Assembly (NCBI GenBank): GCA_964023275.1
Contig: OZ029918.1
Location: 30,884,704 to 30,948,703 of the forward strand
Direction of reading: 5' to 3'
Source of the DNA: Norana najaformis
Lineage: Eukaryota; Annelida; Clitellata; Crassiclitellata; Hormogastridae
DNA: 64,000 nucleotides
Numbering within the stretch: the first letter of the stretch is position 1; the number at the start of each line of letters is the position of its first letter. Made by a program: the position numbers and the translations under genes. A model generated the notes under the pieces. It was not told the origin of the DNA. It worked only from the letters and a program-made list of their open reading frames with translations, and did no database searches. Positions 49,575 to 60,339 of this stretch are shown here, piece by piece.

Positions 49575-52042
49575 AAGTACATCCGTGTTATCAATACGTA
49601 AGACAATAAAGTTGGTACGTGCGTTACTAATTAGTTTTGAATTTGATAATGAAGCCATGTAGTATTTTAAATTGATGCTTTCTATTCACTGTATTAGAAA
49701 AAGCAGTCGTTGCCATATTATTAGTTTAACGCTTACTAGCATGGCTAGAACAGTACTTGTTTGCAAGTACATGTACTTCCTATTAATGTTACTAATACCG
49801 TTAGTAGGAAGTACTTGGTGGCAATGGTAGTACTTGAATTGTCAAATGGTTGCAGATAATATTAGCACATAGGTTAGAAAAGTACTTGCTGCTTAAATCA
49901 GCATGTTAACACTTTTGATGTTCTTTTCAGGCATCGTATTTGTTGTTAATGATATTCAGTTGTACTTTCAGTGTGTTAGCTTTAACATTTTGTGGCTGTA
50001 AATTCCTATGTGAGATTTATACTCAACTGAAAATCCCAATCTCATGTTTGTGTTTCAAATGCTCTTGTGTTACTTGCATACATCGCATAACCTTAAACCG
50101 CACTGGATTCAGTGTTTGGCTTGTAGAAGTGGCTTCTACTGATTACTTGCACTGAAAAAGCACGTTTACAATTACTTCATGATTGCACTTGTAATTGTAA
50201 CAGAACATTTGTATGGCACCTCATAAGAACCTCTCAGAGGTTTGGTTATCTATGTAGACCCTTTTTATGGTTTTTGGGTGGCAGTTTGCACTGCCGATAT
50301 GACACTGGAAGCACAATGAAATTAAGCACTAATGAGCCCAGTTTTCACCATGATAGGTGACTAGCCATGGAATACCACGCCACCTGGTGCTCACTGAGCC
50401 CTGCATTCTTCTGGGACTAGTAAATGAGTACTGACACAACTTGGGAGGTTTAAAAAAGGTGTCCTGCCGATGGATTGTGGAGATCATGTTTTACACCTCA
50501 GCTGAAAGCGTTTTCACCAACGGGACAACGTTCCAAAGGAGTTTCTATAGATACTTGTAAATGAGATACTTGTAAATGAGTGTTACCTTGACCCTTTCAA
50601 CATGAAATGTTCAATGTCACTATTTTCAAGCACACAGTCACTGTGCAACTGTAGTGTTTGACGACTTTTGTTTAGATTTTCCCTTTAAGATATGATCTGC
50701 ATAAATGATAAGATTCAGCAAATTCATTTGGGTTTTGTATGATCTTCACCTTCAGCACAAACACTTGGAAGGATGTAGTAGTCTCACTAGTAGGCTGTTT
50801 TACGTTAATAATAATATGTAATAATAACCAACAAAAGGCAATGTTAACATGCCAAAATACAGTGCAGTCCCTTCTGCGCGTGACCCATGTACACAAGAAT
50901 CTGTTTAATGTGCGGTTGTTGCATTGCCTCCCGAGGCTACCTGTTTAACACACGAGACATGTTAATGCACAATACAGGACCTTGCTGTGTAGCACAACAA
51001 TGCTATAATTTTGTAAAATCAATACACATGCTGCACCGGCTAATATTCAGTCTCATAGTCATTATTTTAGACAGCCTGTATCTGCTATAGCAGCTGCCTG
51101 AATACTTTGCAACTGCTGTGGCTGCAGATGGCTTAAGCCCTGCAGGGGCAGTACAGTTCCAAAGCAGGTGAACTTAATATAACTGCACATGGCTCCATTC
51201 CCCAAAAGGATAAAAGGACCACACCTAAAAGCAGCCGAGATAAATTATAGAACTTGTGTCTTCCTGCCACTGCCAGCCTAGCATACACCAGCAGGAGCTT
51301 AGGTGCCGTCTCAGCCAAGGTTATAACAGCTAAGTACCGATAGATGTGGCAGTTCAATACAGGGACTTCAGGCTTTAAAATCTCTGGAAACAGTAGATGT
51401 TAATCTAGCCATAAACATAAACTGTCTGGTATTAAATCACAACATTAAATCACAAACACTTGCCCACAACAAGACAGCAATGTAGCCTTTGAAGGTGATT
51501 GGGCAAAATCGTCTGGTAAGCAGGCTACAGTGCAAGTGGCTTCATATCAGACAGCCTATGTTTTTGAGCTTTCTAGCCACACTAAGACTTAAATAAATCA
51601 TACACTACTGTATGTGAGCATGGCCCTCTTAATCCATGGTTTGTTAACACAAGGTCACAGTGACTCTGCCTCCTGATAACTGTGTAAACGATACCGCACT
51701 GTACCTTCAAGAGGTTAAGCATTCGTTTATTATAATCAGATCTTTTATGGTTCAGTATCATGCATGGAATACAGCATGCAGTTAAATCTGGTAAAACACG
51801 TAAAAGAAGGGTCAGGCATATTGTCCAATGTTTCTTGGTTACAGTCATTTTTACACAGCCAGTCCAAAGTATCAAAATTTGAGTAAGATTGATTGTAGAC
51901 AGATCTTTTTGACAGCAGCAATCCAACGTTGAGAGGGTTGAATGAATTGCTGACTACTGATACACTCAAACTTATTCAAAGTAATTAGTTGCAATAAGTA
52001 GTCAATGTTTCAGCAAAACGTCTCTTGACTACGTTTGAGCAA

Positions 52043-52999
52043 TCAGTCAATGAGCATTTCAAAATGTATGCTGCCCAGGTTGTCATAACGATGATGCTTT
52101 ATATTTCGTGCCCAAGCCTTGCACCAGACATTGATGACAATACCATTGGTCGGCCGCACGAACTGGACCATCACGAGAGGTGCACGATATCCCTCCTGAT
52201 TCAAGTATGGGTAGTAGTACCGGGGAAATCCCTCCCGAGGCCAGTACTCCAAAGGCCCCATGTTCTCTTCATCGATCGGATTCTCCCCTTCGCATGTCAC
52301 TCCAATGTGGGCAGGGCTGAATCTGTTACCAAGCTGTGGCGGTCTGTCTGTTTCGTCAAAGAGATCTGGTTCCCAGTTGAAGATCTTGGTAAGTTTCAGC
52401 AGGATGCACGGCTTTCCATCATCGTATCCATAGTCGCGTTGCCATGTGCAGTTCCTCCCGAGCGTATCAATCTGAAAGCGACATGCTTTCCCCTTGTTTC
52501 GGTCCTCTTCACGCAGGTTCGTGCAGTCAATGAATGCCTCTGATTCCTGGGCCTGATTCTCATACTGGTCAAGAACCGCCTGGATGTGATCAGAGAATGG
52601 CTTGTAGCTGTGTGCCCGGCCCTGCTCGAAGCGTATCATTGTGGTGTGGTAGTCTGGCATGGGGCGAATCGCAAGGCTCGGCCACCCCAACAGCAGCGTT
52701 TCCTTGCCCTGCCATCTTGGATGATTCTTGTCAACATATACCTCAAGGTAAAGGGCAAATGCCATGGCTGTTATAGCTGCCAGACCAGAGAAGAAGCAGA
52801 AATAGAAGAGAAGGAGCTTGGCCCAGTCCTTGTCTGTTCGCTTTAGGAACTGATCCTTATCGGAATTCCACAGAAACTTCATAAACTTGCGGACATCATG
52901 CTTGATCTCTTCTGGCAAACCTTTCTTGACGATCAGTGTGTCAGTGGACGCCATCAACAGATCTGTCTCTGACTCAGAGAAACTCTTTGAGCGATCCAT
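52043..52999 (-). CDS. ATP1B: Na+/K+-ATPase beta subunit, intronless
   Basis: Type II glycoprotein that folds, traffics and tunes the sodium pump alpha subunit in the plasma membrane. 318 residues in one open frame. Cytosolic N-terminus of about 60 residues containing KFMKFLWNSDKDQFLKRTDK. One membrane segment, roughly 62-86 (LLLFYFCFFSGLAAITAMAF). The ectodomain has six cysteines at 159, 173, 184, 198, 236 and 293, the number needed for the family's three disulfides, and one N-glycosylation sequon (NCT at 183). The signature DYGYDDGKPCILLKLTKIFN is followed by NWEP, as in the family. A length near 300 is normal. The lack of introns contrasts with the intron-rich neighbours and suggests a retrocopy origin or intron loss, but the frame is intact. 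The numbered paralogue cannot be decided, so the symbol is generic. Confidence 0.93.
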   Translation of the reverse strand: MDRSKSFSESETDLLMASTDTLIVKKGLPEEIKHDVRKFMKFLWNSDKDQFLKRTDKDWAKLLLFYFCFFSGLAAITAMAFALYLEVYVDKNHPRWQGKETLLLGWPSLAIRPMPDYHTTMIRFEQGRAHSYKPFSDHIQAVLDQYENQAQESEAFIDCTNLREEDRNKGKACRFQIDTLGRNCTWQRDYGYDDGKPCILLKLTKIFNWEPDLFDETDRPPQLGNRFSPAHIGVTCEGENPIDEENMGPLEYWPREGFPRYYYPYLNQEGYRAPLVMVQFVRPTNGIVINVWCKAWARNIKHHRYDNLGSIHFEMLID

Positions 53000-53156
53000 G
53001 TTTGCTCAGCTTATCCAAGGCTACTGCAACAAGTATAACATTAAGAATATTATTATTTTTATCATTTTTATTATCTCTTTCTTAGCTGAGGTAGCAATAA
53101 CTGGGTCAATGCCGTATCTAGTGCTACTACGTCTATGGTTGCGCGCGACCTTCGGC

Positions 53157-53228
53157 TATGGCAGATGTCCATATTTACGCATGAAGTGGCGATATGGCAG
53201 ATGTCCATATTTACGCATGAAGTGGCGA
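53157..53228 (+). repeat. 36-bp exact tandem duplication upstream of the ATPase beta gene
   Basis: TATGGCAGATGTCCATATTT plus ACGCATGAAGTGGCGA is present twice in direct succession, 160-230 bases upstream of the ATPase beta start codon on its 5' side. It therefore lies in the likely 5' UTR or promoter. Confidence 0.88.
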
Positions 53229-53989
53229 ACTTTAAAAATTCGTATAAAATCGCAGGATAGTTTGCGGAAGACGGGAATAGGCGCGTTGGAATAGTCATGT
53301 TGAACCTATCATCAGGTAAAATATCCGAATCGGAGTTGGTCGGTAAATCAGTAGTCGTACCGATCTTTTTAACGTGATACTCGGGTTTGCAAACATTCTC
53401 GTACAGAAGCATATGAACATTTTCATAGCGCCTTTCAGGTACCTTTCGAAAGCGCTGGAACATGGCTATCTAACTATGTATGTATGTATGCAGCAGGCAT
53501 GCATGTGTGTGCTTAAGTCGGAAGATCGATCTTCAACCACAGAACCACACTTCTGAGCGGTTTCTAAGAGGCGTGTAAGACAAGCGTGTTACCATTACAT
53601 CTATGTGCGTCTGCATTCATTTATCTACAACTCTGACATCATATTAACAAACTTCTTCCACTACTTACATAGCTTTATTCCTCGACGATACCAAACCTAA
53701 ACAACACAGGTGCGCAGTCTTCAGGTAGTGGCCACTATTATTGCAGGTGAAACCAGGTCGTTGGGCTATTCCAGGCATTTTCTGTTCGTGCATTTTCACG
53801 CGCTTGCTGCACAACGAGCAATTATTTAAACTGCTTCTGAAATGCTGAACTACAAGAAGTCCTATATTTAATCTTATAATTAGCCAGTAAAACAATAATT
53901 TTTAACTCGAGGTTCATTGTACCAGCGTTCATTCACAGTTGTTGGTTCCACCATCTGGAACTCTTTACATCATCGAGCATGTTCGCAAC

Positions 53990-54480
53990 TCACCGAAACT
54001 ATCTTTCGTTCTAATCGTAATCGTAAACTCGAGATTTCTACAGCGCCCAACGAAAGCTACTGTAAGTCGCGGGAACCACCTTATTCACAGGCGCTTAGTC
54101 AAAGCAAAATCGACAAAGAAGGGCTCGGTTCCAGGTCAAGACCCAAGAGTCAGGCAGGCAGGCTGTCGGACGGCAACGGTAGGTGGTGTTTGGAATTGGA
54201 GAGGGAAGAGAGATAAGGGGAAGAGGAAGAATCAGGATAAGATTTTTGGAAAAGTAATGTTTTCAGTTTTCAATGAAAGAACAGCTCAGAAATTGCGAGT
54301 GTTGGTGAGTTCGTACGATTGGTCAGATACTTGTCGTAATTCTGGCTGGAGCTTATTCCAGAGGCGTGGAGCAGCTATGATTAAGGAGCGATTTCCAAGC
54401 TTTAAAGACGAGGTGACGGCAGGGCGAAGAAATGCTAAGACAGAAGAAGATAGGATTTAATTAAATGGTTATAGTGTAAA
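53990..54480 (+). repeat. Dispersed repeat family B, longest copy
   Basis: TCTAATCGTAATCGTAAACT, CGAGATTTCTACAGCGCCCA, AAAATCGACAAAGAAGGGCT, CGGTTCCAGGTCAAGACCC, GGCAGGCAGGCTGTC. It then continues further than other copies, with a GGAATTGGAGAGGGAAGAGA block and about 250 more bases. The continuous open frame here (173 codons) comes from the repeat and shows no protein family. Confidence 0.75.
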
Positions 54481-54489
54481 TAACTGACG

Positions 54490-55860
54490 AAGATAAGATG
54501 GTTTGAAGGATTGAAGTGTGTTGTAGATAAGCGAAAGGACTTTACACTTAATTTATCATAACACTGGCAGGTCTGACGTCATCAACAGGCAATATTGAAG
54601 CTGCAGAGAACCTCTTCAAATGGATATTGAAAAAGGCTTTAAGAAAGGACTTGGCTCCGTCATTCACATAACTATAGTGGAGCAAGCGATCGGACTATGC
54701 ACAGTCTAATCTAAACCTATGGCTGAAAACCTCTGCATACCCTAGTAAAATAAATGTACGCGGTTTTCTACAGCGACAGTATGGCATCGACCCTGCTCAT
54801 TTTTCAATGAATTAATTGGGTGAGAATCTTCACCCCAGATGCCCATTTTATATGAGCTCCACCCAATATAAATTCCCCGTGTACGGACTACATAAACTAG
54901 CATACACGTGTAGTCCTTTCTCTCCCTACAAGAAAATAGCTAACATTAGTATATCTAGAACGCTCATAACAGGCACTGACTGTCTGATAACAAAACACTT
55001 TCACTCTAGTCATACACTTTGTACAATTACTTTTAAAAACCACATTATCACCAGGATATAGGTCTCGGTGAGTAGGCCCTATGCTTCACTACCAGACAAG
55101 CGATGCATATGAGTGCTCTGGTTATATTAGTGTCTCCTATTGCCAGACCTATACTTTCCCGAATGCAAATCTGCCACTGATTGGTAATAACACATTCTGT
55201 AAGTGTAATCACAAAATTATTCATAGCACATCTTCAAGAAGAGCTAGTTGAAAATTAATTCTTTGCAAATTCAGGAGGCGGCCCAGCCTTACAGACCCTC
55301 TTATGCAGCAAAAAAGAACCATTTTCTTGTCGACGTTTTGGGTAAAAGAAATCAGAAAGAGGTCGATCAACATAATTACAAACAATTCCAATGACCCTTG
55401 TCTTAATGTAAAGGAGCTTATACCAGCCCATCAAAACATATAACTTAGTACTGAGAGAGATGAAATGAAATAACACAGTGGCTTTCCAATCCGACACAGG
55501 TATTATTTCAACATGATCACCGCTGCAAATCTGGAAGGCTAAAAGCTGTAGTGTTGGTTTTCACCGAAAAAGATACACTGAAGCAGTCCTGATGACTTAC
55601 TACTAAAGTCATAAAATCCAAAAAGTTCAGACGACATGAAAAATTATACAGGATAAACATTGTCAAGCGGAATTTGGAGCTCCCTCTTGGCACGCTCCTT
55701 ACTTGCTTAAGAGTCGGCTCATAGTGTTATCAGTGCTGTCACAATAGGCCTATCATCGATTATGTTGCACGCAAGTCTGAAGAATAAGCTACCCCTTATA
55801 TAACTACCACAAACTGAAAATGCAGAGACTTACGAATGACCATCTTTAAGGATGAAATAA
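54490..55860. other. Intergenic / GT61 3' flank
   Basis: AT-rich, with no supported gene. A minus-strand open frame of 80 codons at 55255-55497 has no recognisable motif. Part of this stretch is probably the 3' UTR of the GT61 gene that starts at 57559. Confidence 0.5.
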
Positions 55861-55867
55861 TTTTTCA

Positions 55868-57559
55868 TCATGAACCTCTTTGTCTTAAAACCGTTAAAAG
55901 TGCTTTATTGATGTTTTCTGCAGAAACGTCTACAACTCCTTCACAACCACCACGAGATGGGACTCCATGCCAATGATGACCTAATACGTAAGAAAGTCGT
56001 TGAAAACAGAAGTTCACATGTGGAAGATTACAAACACCTTCAATAACATAAGTTCCAGGTTGGGAAAAAACGACGTTTGCAAGTCCAGCGCCGTGTGGTG
56101 CAACTACCATTACAGCGGAATGGAAAATCTTCATGAAATCATTTAGCGATGGAACAGGATTGTCTATAAACATAACATAGCTCAGATTGTATGCCTTGGC
56201 GGCCTCCTCAACTACCTTTTCGATCTTTAATTGTTCTGTAAACCTACGAGAACCCGATCGCCGAATCAAAACGATTTTGTTTCGAGGCTCTGGTTCAAGA
56301 TTCTCAGTTATGTACTTACGATAAATCATTGCGAGTATTTGAATCTCTTGAACATTTGCAACTCCACACATCGTCGATCTTGGTAAGTAAATCAGTTTTG
56401 CTCGGAAAGTTCCACTAATTAATCTGTTTTCATTGAGGCCGAGTATTTTAACCAATTCCGCTGTTCGTCCTCCGGTCTCTGAAGCAAGTATCTTGATGTT
56501 GGGATTTCGTTTAAGAAAATCAAGATAAAGTGAAAGTCGTGGAATAATTTCCACCATTCGATGGAAGTTAGCTGTACCCCAGTACTGCGCTATTGGAAAA
56601 ATCTCATCATACATTGGAATCTGATCGACATTTGATGGTGGTTGTGTATTGGTATCATGACTACATGCATACTGCACAAGTTTCACGTTTCCACTATAAA
56701 CGTCACTATGGCCTGTTACAATTCCATCACGTATAATATACATATAAAACGCAAATGGTGGTTGTTCTGTATAGAAATATGGAGGAAACGCCTTTCCATC
56801 GTTTGGCCAGTAATGTGCACGGTTGATGGGCTTTGTATGAAGCGCAAGCGTGTTCAATGATTGAGGAGTGTTACTTCTTTTTGAATCGCGATAACAAGTT
56901 CTGTTGTATGTTACGTCATATTTCATTTTTATCATTCCAGGCGTTTCGATCCAAGTGCAGAGTGGATCATCCGCAGTCCATTCGTAGTAATTTTGTATCA
57001 GGAGATTCGATTTGTCATTGAGAGAACTATAATTTCTTCCAAAGCCAGACGTTTTATCCCAAGGCAGCATCACTAGTCTCAGCTGAGAGAAATTACCAAG
57101 AAGTTGTAAGAAGTCATCTCTCGAGGTCCATATCAATTTTATCTCTTCACGGGGTGCTAATGGTTTCCAGTTATCAGTACCTCTTGATCTAAGTGCTTCG
57201 AGACGAAGTTTATCCAGTTTCTCGTTGAAGATTCGAACCCTTTCAAGAAATTCTCCATATGCTAGAACTTCTATGGCTATGAACGGTGTGAAGACATGTC
57301 GGATTTTGGAATTTTCAAAGGAACCGTTAAGAAATGAAAAATTTACAACATCTGTGTGATTCCGACTGTTGATATTGTCTCTGGCTTCGATTTTGTCAGC
57401 TGTCGTCAAATGACTAAAATCGTGCAGAATATTTTTTGTGTGCCTTTGAAACTGGAATTTATTGGCGAGAGAAAGTACCAGAGTGAAGAAAGTGACAGTC
57501 ACGCCTGTCAGAACACAACAGCGGTATCTGTTGAATAACGGATGTAGATATTTTACCAT
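55868..57559 (-). CDS. GT61-family (EOGT-like) glycosyltransferase, intronless
   Basis: 563 residues in one frame. Type II membrane topology: short cytosolic N-terminus, membrane anchor about 14-33 (CVLTGVTVTFFTLVLSLANK), then a lumenal stem and catalytic domain, as in Golgi/ER glycosyltransferases. The C-terminal half carries the GT61/DUF563 hallmarks: FPIAQYWGTANFHRMVEIIP, NKIVLIRRSGSRRFTE, and the nearly invariant APHGAGLANVVF (487-498) followed by VIEGVC. About seven N-glycosylation sequons, including 67, 73, 78, 156, 176, 219 and 458. GT61 members transfer GlcNAc or xylose; the exact donor and acceptor cannot be read from sequence. The single-exon structure and the close paralogue at the right edge point to local duplication of a retrocopy-like gene. 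The start is the first ATG, directly before the membrane segment. Confidence 0.88.
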   Translation of the reverse strand: MVKYLHPLFNRYRCCVLTGVTVTFFTLVLSLANKFQFQRHTKNILHDFSHLTTADKIEARDNINSRNHTDVVNFSFLNGSFENSKIRHVFTPFIAIEVLAYGEFLERVRIFNEKLDKLRLEALRSRGTDNWKPLAPREEIKLIWTSRDDFLQLLGNFSQLRLVMLPWDKTSGFGRNYSSLNDKSNLLIQNYYEWTADDPLCTWIETPGMIKMKYDVTYNRTCYRDSKRSNTPQSLNTLALHTKPINRAHYWPNDGKAFPPYFYTEQPPFAFYMYIIRDGIVTGHSDVYSGNVKLVQYACSHDTNTQPPSNVDQIPMYDEIFPIAQYWGTANFHRMVEIIPRLSLYLDFLKRNPNIKILASETGGRTAELVKILGLNENRLISGTFRAKLIYLPRSTMCGVANVQEIQILAMIYRKYITENLEPEPRNKIVLIRRSGSRRFTEQLKIEKVVEEAAKAYNLSYVMFIDNPVPSLNDFMKIFHSAVMVVAPHGAGLANVVFSQPGTYVIEGVCNLPHVNFCFQRLSYVLGHHWHGVPSRGGCEGVVDVSAENINKALLTVLRQRGS

Positions 57560-58658
57560 TTTGATTCCGACTGTTTATTCCAAGAACTGATTCCTGTTTT
57601 AGTCAACGACTGTCATGAGCGCTAGTATGCTTTCATATTTGTTCATGCTGAAATCAAAATTTTCGATAATGTAAATTTTTCGAAGTGCAAGTGCATTTAT
57701 GTAGTTTTATATCTGCTGTGATATGAAAACGATTAAAAAATACAATAAACCTTCTATAGTTTTTCAAAAAATGAGATGCCTATACATTTGAAATACTGCT
57801 TTTAAAATTACAGAAAGACCAATAGCAAACTTTTGATGAATCTTCTTCCCATATTTCCAAACAAATGAGGCAAACGTTAAACAGCGATTCTTTACTATCG
57901 CGATTCAAAATCTTTATGGCTTTAACAAACTCCTAGAAAAATAGCAACTGAAAATCATTATGGTTCTATAAAACTCTTGGGAAAATCATAGTCTTATGAG
58001 TTCGATTATATGAAAACGTAAAGATTTTTCATTGAAACTTACAATCATAGCAGCAACCGTTAAATTGAACTCAATATATTTGCTACAATGTTATCAGGTG
58101 TTTTATCTGATCATCTAGTCAAGAAGTCCAAAGGCCAAAATAATTTAATAATTCATGATGATAGCAGCCAATAACATTATGAAAGCTCTCATTTCAAAAT
58201 CTATTTTAAAAGACAGCCTCGCGAACATTCTACGTAATACAAAGCACACCAGTTAGGTCTACATCTCTCACGAGGCCCAAGGTAATCTGAATCTCCACCT
58301 CCAAACTAATGACTTCTATAGTGCCGTCATCATAAGGCTCAACACCTCAATCGATGGTCGTTGAATTTTATAATGTCAGTATTAAATAAAACCAACTTCC
58401 GAACAGATATGGAGACAGATCTTATCATGACTGTTGACTATATTGGAAATAAACTAATAAATGCAAGCTCTTACAGTTGTGCACAAGAAATTTTCAGTTG
58501 CATTTGAAGAAAAGTCCCGATACGGGGTTGATCACTCCAATAAGAAATTCATCACCTCATCGAAGCTACTACTAATTTAAAATCAGTTATGCATGCCTTT
58601 CCTTTTGGCTTAACTATGCTTCCCCCATACATAGTTTCACAGTAATTTGTGATCACAG

Positions 58659-58718
58659 TGTGTGTATGTGTGTGTGTATGTGTGTGTGTGTATGTGTGTG
58701 TGTGTATGTGTGTGTATA
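58659..58718 (+). repeat. (TG)n/TATG microsatellite
   Basis: Alternating GTGTGTGTATG units. Confidence 0.88.
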
Positions 58719-58927
58719 GGTATGAATTCATCTGGCTATTTACAGAGTGCTTTCACATAAGCCTATCGAAAACGCTAAAACGTGACTACCTGATACACCT
58801 TGAAGTAAATTGAAATTATTTCTTAAGCTGTCTGTAGTGAAACCGCCCGTACATCAGTAACAGATTGTTGCAAGGTCTCGCCAATGCAAGAGGAAGCACG
58901 ATGTGCTAACGTTGTCGTAAAGAACCG

Positions 58928-59117
58928 CGAAACCAGAAGGTCTCACAGCCGGTCGAACCGATAACAACCGAATGGTGACTAGGCTGGCTCGATCTGACCT
59001 AATCTAAAGACTTTTATAGCGCCGAAACCAGAAGGTCTCACAGTCGGTCGACCCGATAACAACCGAATGTTGACTAGGCTGGCTCGATCTAACCTAATCT
59101 AAAGACTTTTATAGCGC
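58928..59117 (+). repeat. 95-bp tandem duplication containing a repeat-family terminal motif
   Basis: CGAAACCAGAAGGTCTCACA begins at 58928 and again at 59023. The units differ at only a few positions (AGCCGGTCGAACC versus AGTCGGTCGACCC). Each unit ends in CTAATCTAAAGACTTTTATA and GCGCC, the terminal motif of family C, and the second unit runs straight on into a family C copy (59100-59220). The duplication probably arose at the insertion junction. Confidence 0.85.
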
Positions 59118-59502
59118 CGTTATCATAATGCCCAAGGCATCATTCGATGATGAATTCAAGTCAAAATTGCAATCCAAAATCATGATCCGTTGAAGAAGCT
59201 GGTTCGAATTCCGGTAACTCGTATGCATTTTTGGTATTCATGATGCAGATATTGTCACGATAATTAGATATGGCCAATGATGGGCCAGTGCTAAAGTGGT
59301 TGGTACTCGATCGCAATCGATCCTCTTTTGTGAAAAACTATGATCTTGGCCTCAATTATGCAATGTGTGTACACGAACTTAAACGTCTTTGATATACTCC
59401 GAGCCTCACCGACTATCGAAGTTAGCCTCATGATTATGAGCGACTGGAAGCCAAGGGCAGAAGAGGTGCGGGTTGAGCGGAGTGGCTGGATTGTAAATAA
59501 AT

Positions 59503-59586
59503 AGAATTGTCTATACGCTTTACACAGCTCAGATTGTATGCATTGGCGGCCGCTTCGGGGTCTTTTCGATCTCTCTTTGTTCTGTA
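59503..59586 (-). pseudogene. Relic fragment of a GT61 gene
   Basis: AGAATTGTCTATACG, CAGCTCAGATTGTATGCATT, GGCGGCCGC and TTTTCGATCT line up, in order and spacing, with the part of the 57559-55868 gene that encodes KIEKVVEEAAKAYNLS and FIDNPVP (around 56165-56255). The fragment has substitutions and small indels that break the frame. It lies between the complete GT61 gene and the second copy, so it looks like the remnant of a third tandem copy. Confidence 0.7.
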
Positions 59587-60044
59587 TTTGACATCCTTGC
59601 CGTACAGTATAATATATGCGTATATTCTCCATGTTTCACTTTATCCTGCTTTCGATGAAGGCGCTACATAAATTAAATATTGATCTCGATTCCACCATAG
59701 GCCGCCTACTTGTGTATCGAAATCCGGAATGAAAGACTTTCACTGGTATTTACAATTTGGTTCCAGCCAACACGCATGTCCTGAAATAGCTTTCACGCGC
59801 AAATGTGACGAAGAATTCCCATCAAAAGAAGCCGCGGCATCTGATATAGGAGGCGCTACGCTACGTAGCTTTATATGCCTCTATAAAGCTCATAGTTTTA
59901 TGAGACAGTCTGAAGTGATCTGAAAACAGAGTGAAAGCTTATAATTAAAAGATATGCTCATCAAGCAACGAGAAGCACGCAATGCGCATGTCATACTCAG
60001 CCAGTGTTCGTGGTTTTAGTGACATTGGGCATGCGTTGGCCCAA

Positions 60045-60330
60045 TGATGGTAATCGTAATCGTAATCCCGAGATTTCTACAGCGCCCAACGAAAACCACG
60101 TCACGGGGACCAGCTTATTCTCAGGCGCTCAGTCAAAACTAAATCGATAGGCAAAAAGGGTTCGGTTCCAGGTCAAGATGCAAAAGTCAAGCAGAGAGGC
60201 AACGTGGCAGCTACAGCTGGTGGTGTTTGGGAGAGGAAAGAGAGATAAGAGGAAGAAGGGGTGTCAGGATGGTGCGAGAGTTGGGTCAATCCAGGTAAAA
60301 GTCTTATTTCCTCGTCTTGACCAAAATGTT
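60045..60330 (+). repeat. Dispersed repeat family B, copy 5
   Basis: GGTAATCGTAATCGTAATCC, CGAGATTTCTACAGCGCCCA, CCAGCTTATTCTCAGGCGCT, AATCGATAGGCAAAAAGGG and TTCGGTTCCAGGTCAAGATG. The leading (TAATCG)n is the family's tail when read on the other strand. Confidence 0.75.
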
Positions 60331-60339
60331 CATAACCAA

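Larger units (their letters stand above)
44260..51000. other. Intergenic between convergent STXBP1 and the ATPase beta gene
   Basis: About 6.7 kb with no open frame that shows a protein family or a coherent exon structure. It holds SINEs near 45.35 and 46.92 kb, an (AT)43 tract, a G19 run, small tandem duplications and an inverted repeat near 49.78 kb. The 3' UTRs of both neighbouring genes probably lie at its two ends. Confidence 0.6.
57560..59500. other. Intergenic region between GT61 copies, left part
   Basis: No gene is seen. It holds fragments of repeat family C (58290-58400), a (TG)n tract (58659-58718) and the 95-bp tandem duplication. The first bases upstream of 57559 are the presumed promoter/5' UTR of the GT61 gene. 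Confidence 0.55.

Noticed and set aside
52025..52543. 172-codon plus-strand open frame
   Set aside because: Antisense shadow of the Na+/K+-ATPase beta coding region.
53939..54460. 173-codon plus-strand open frame
   Set aside because: It lies almost entirely in the longest family B repeat. The same sequence elsewhere in the window is interrupted by stops.
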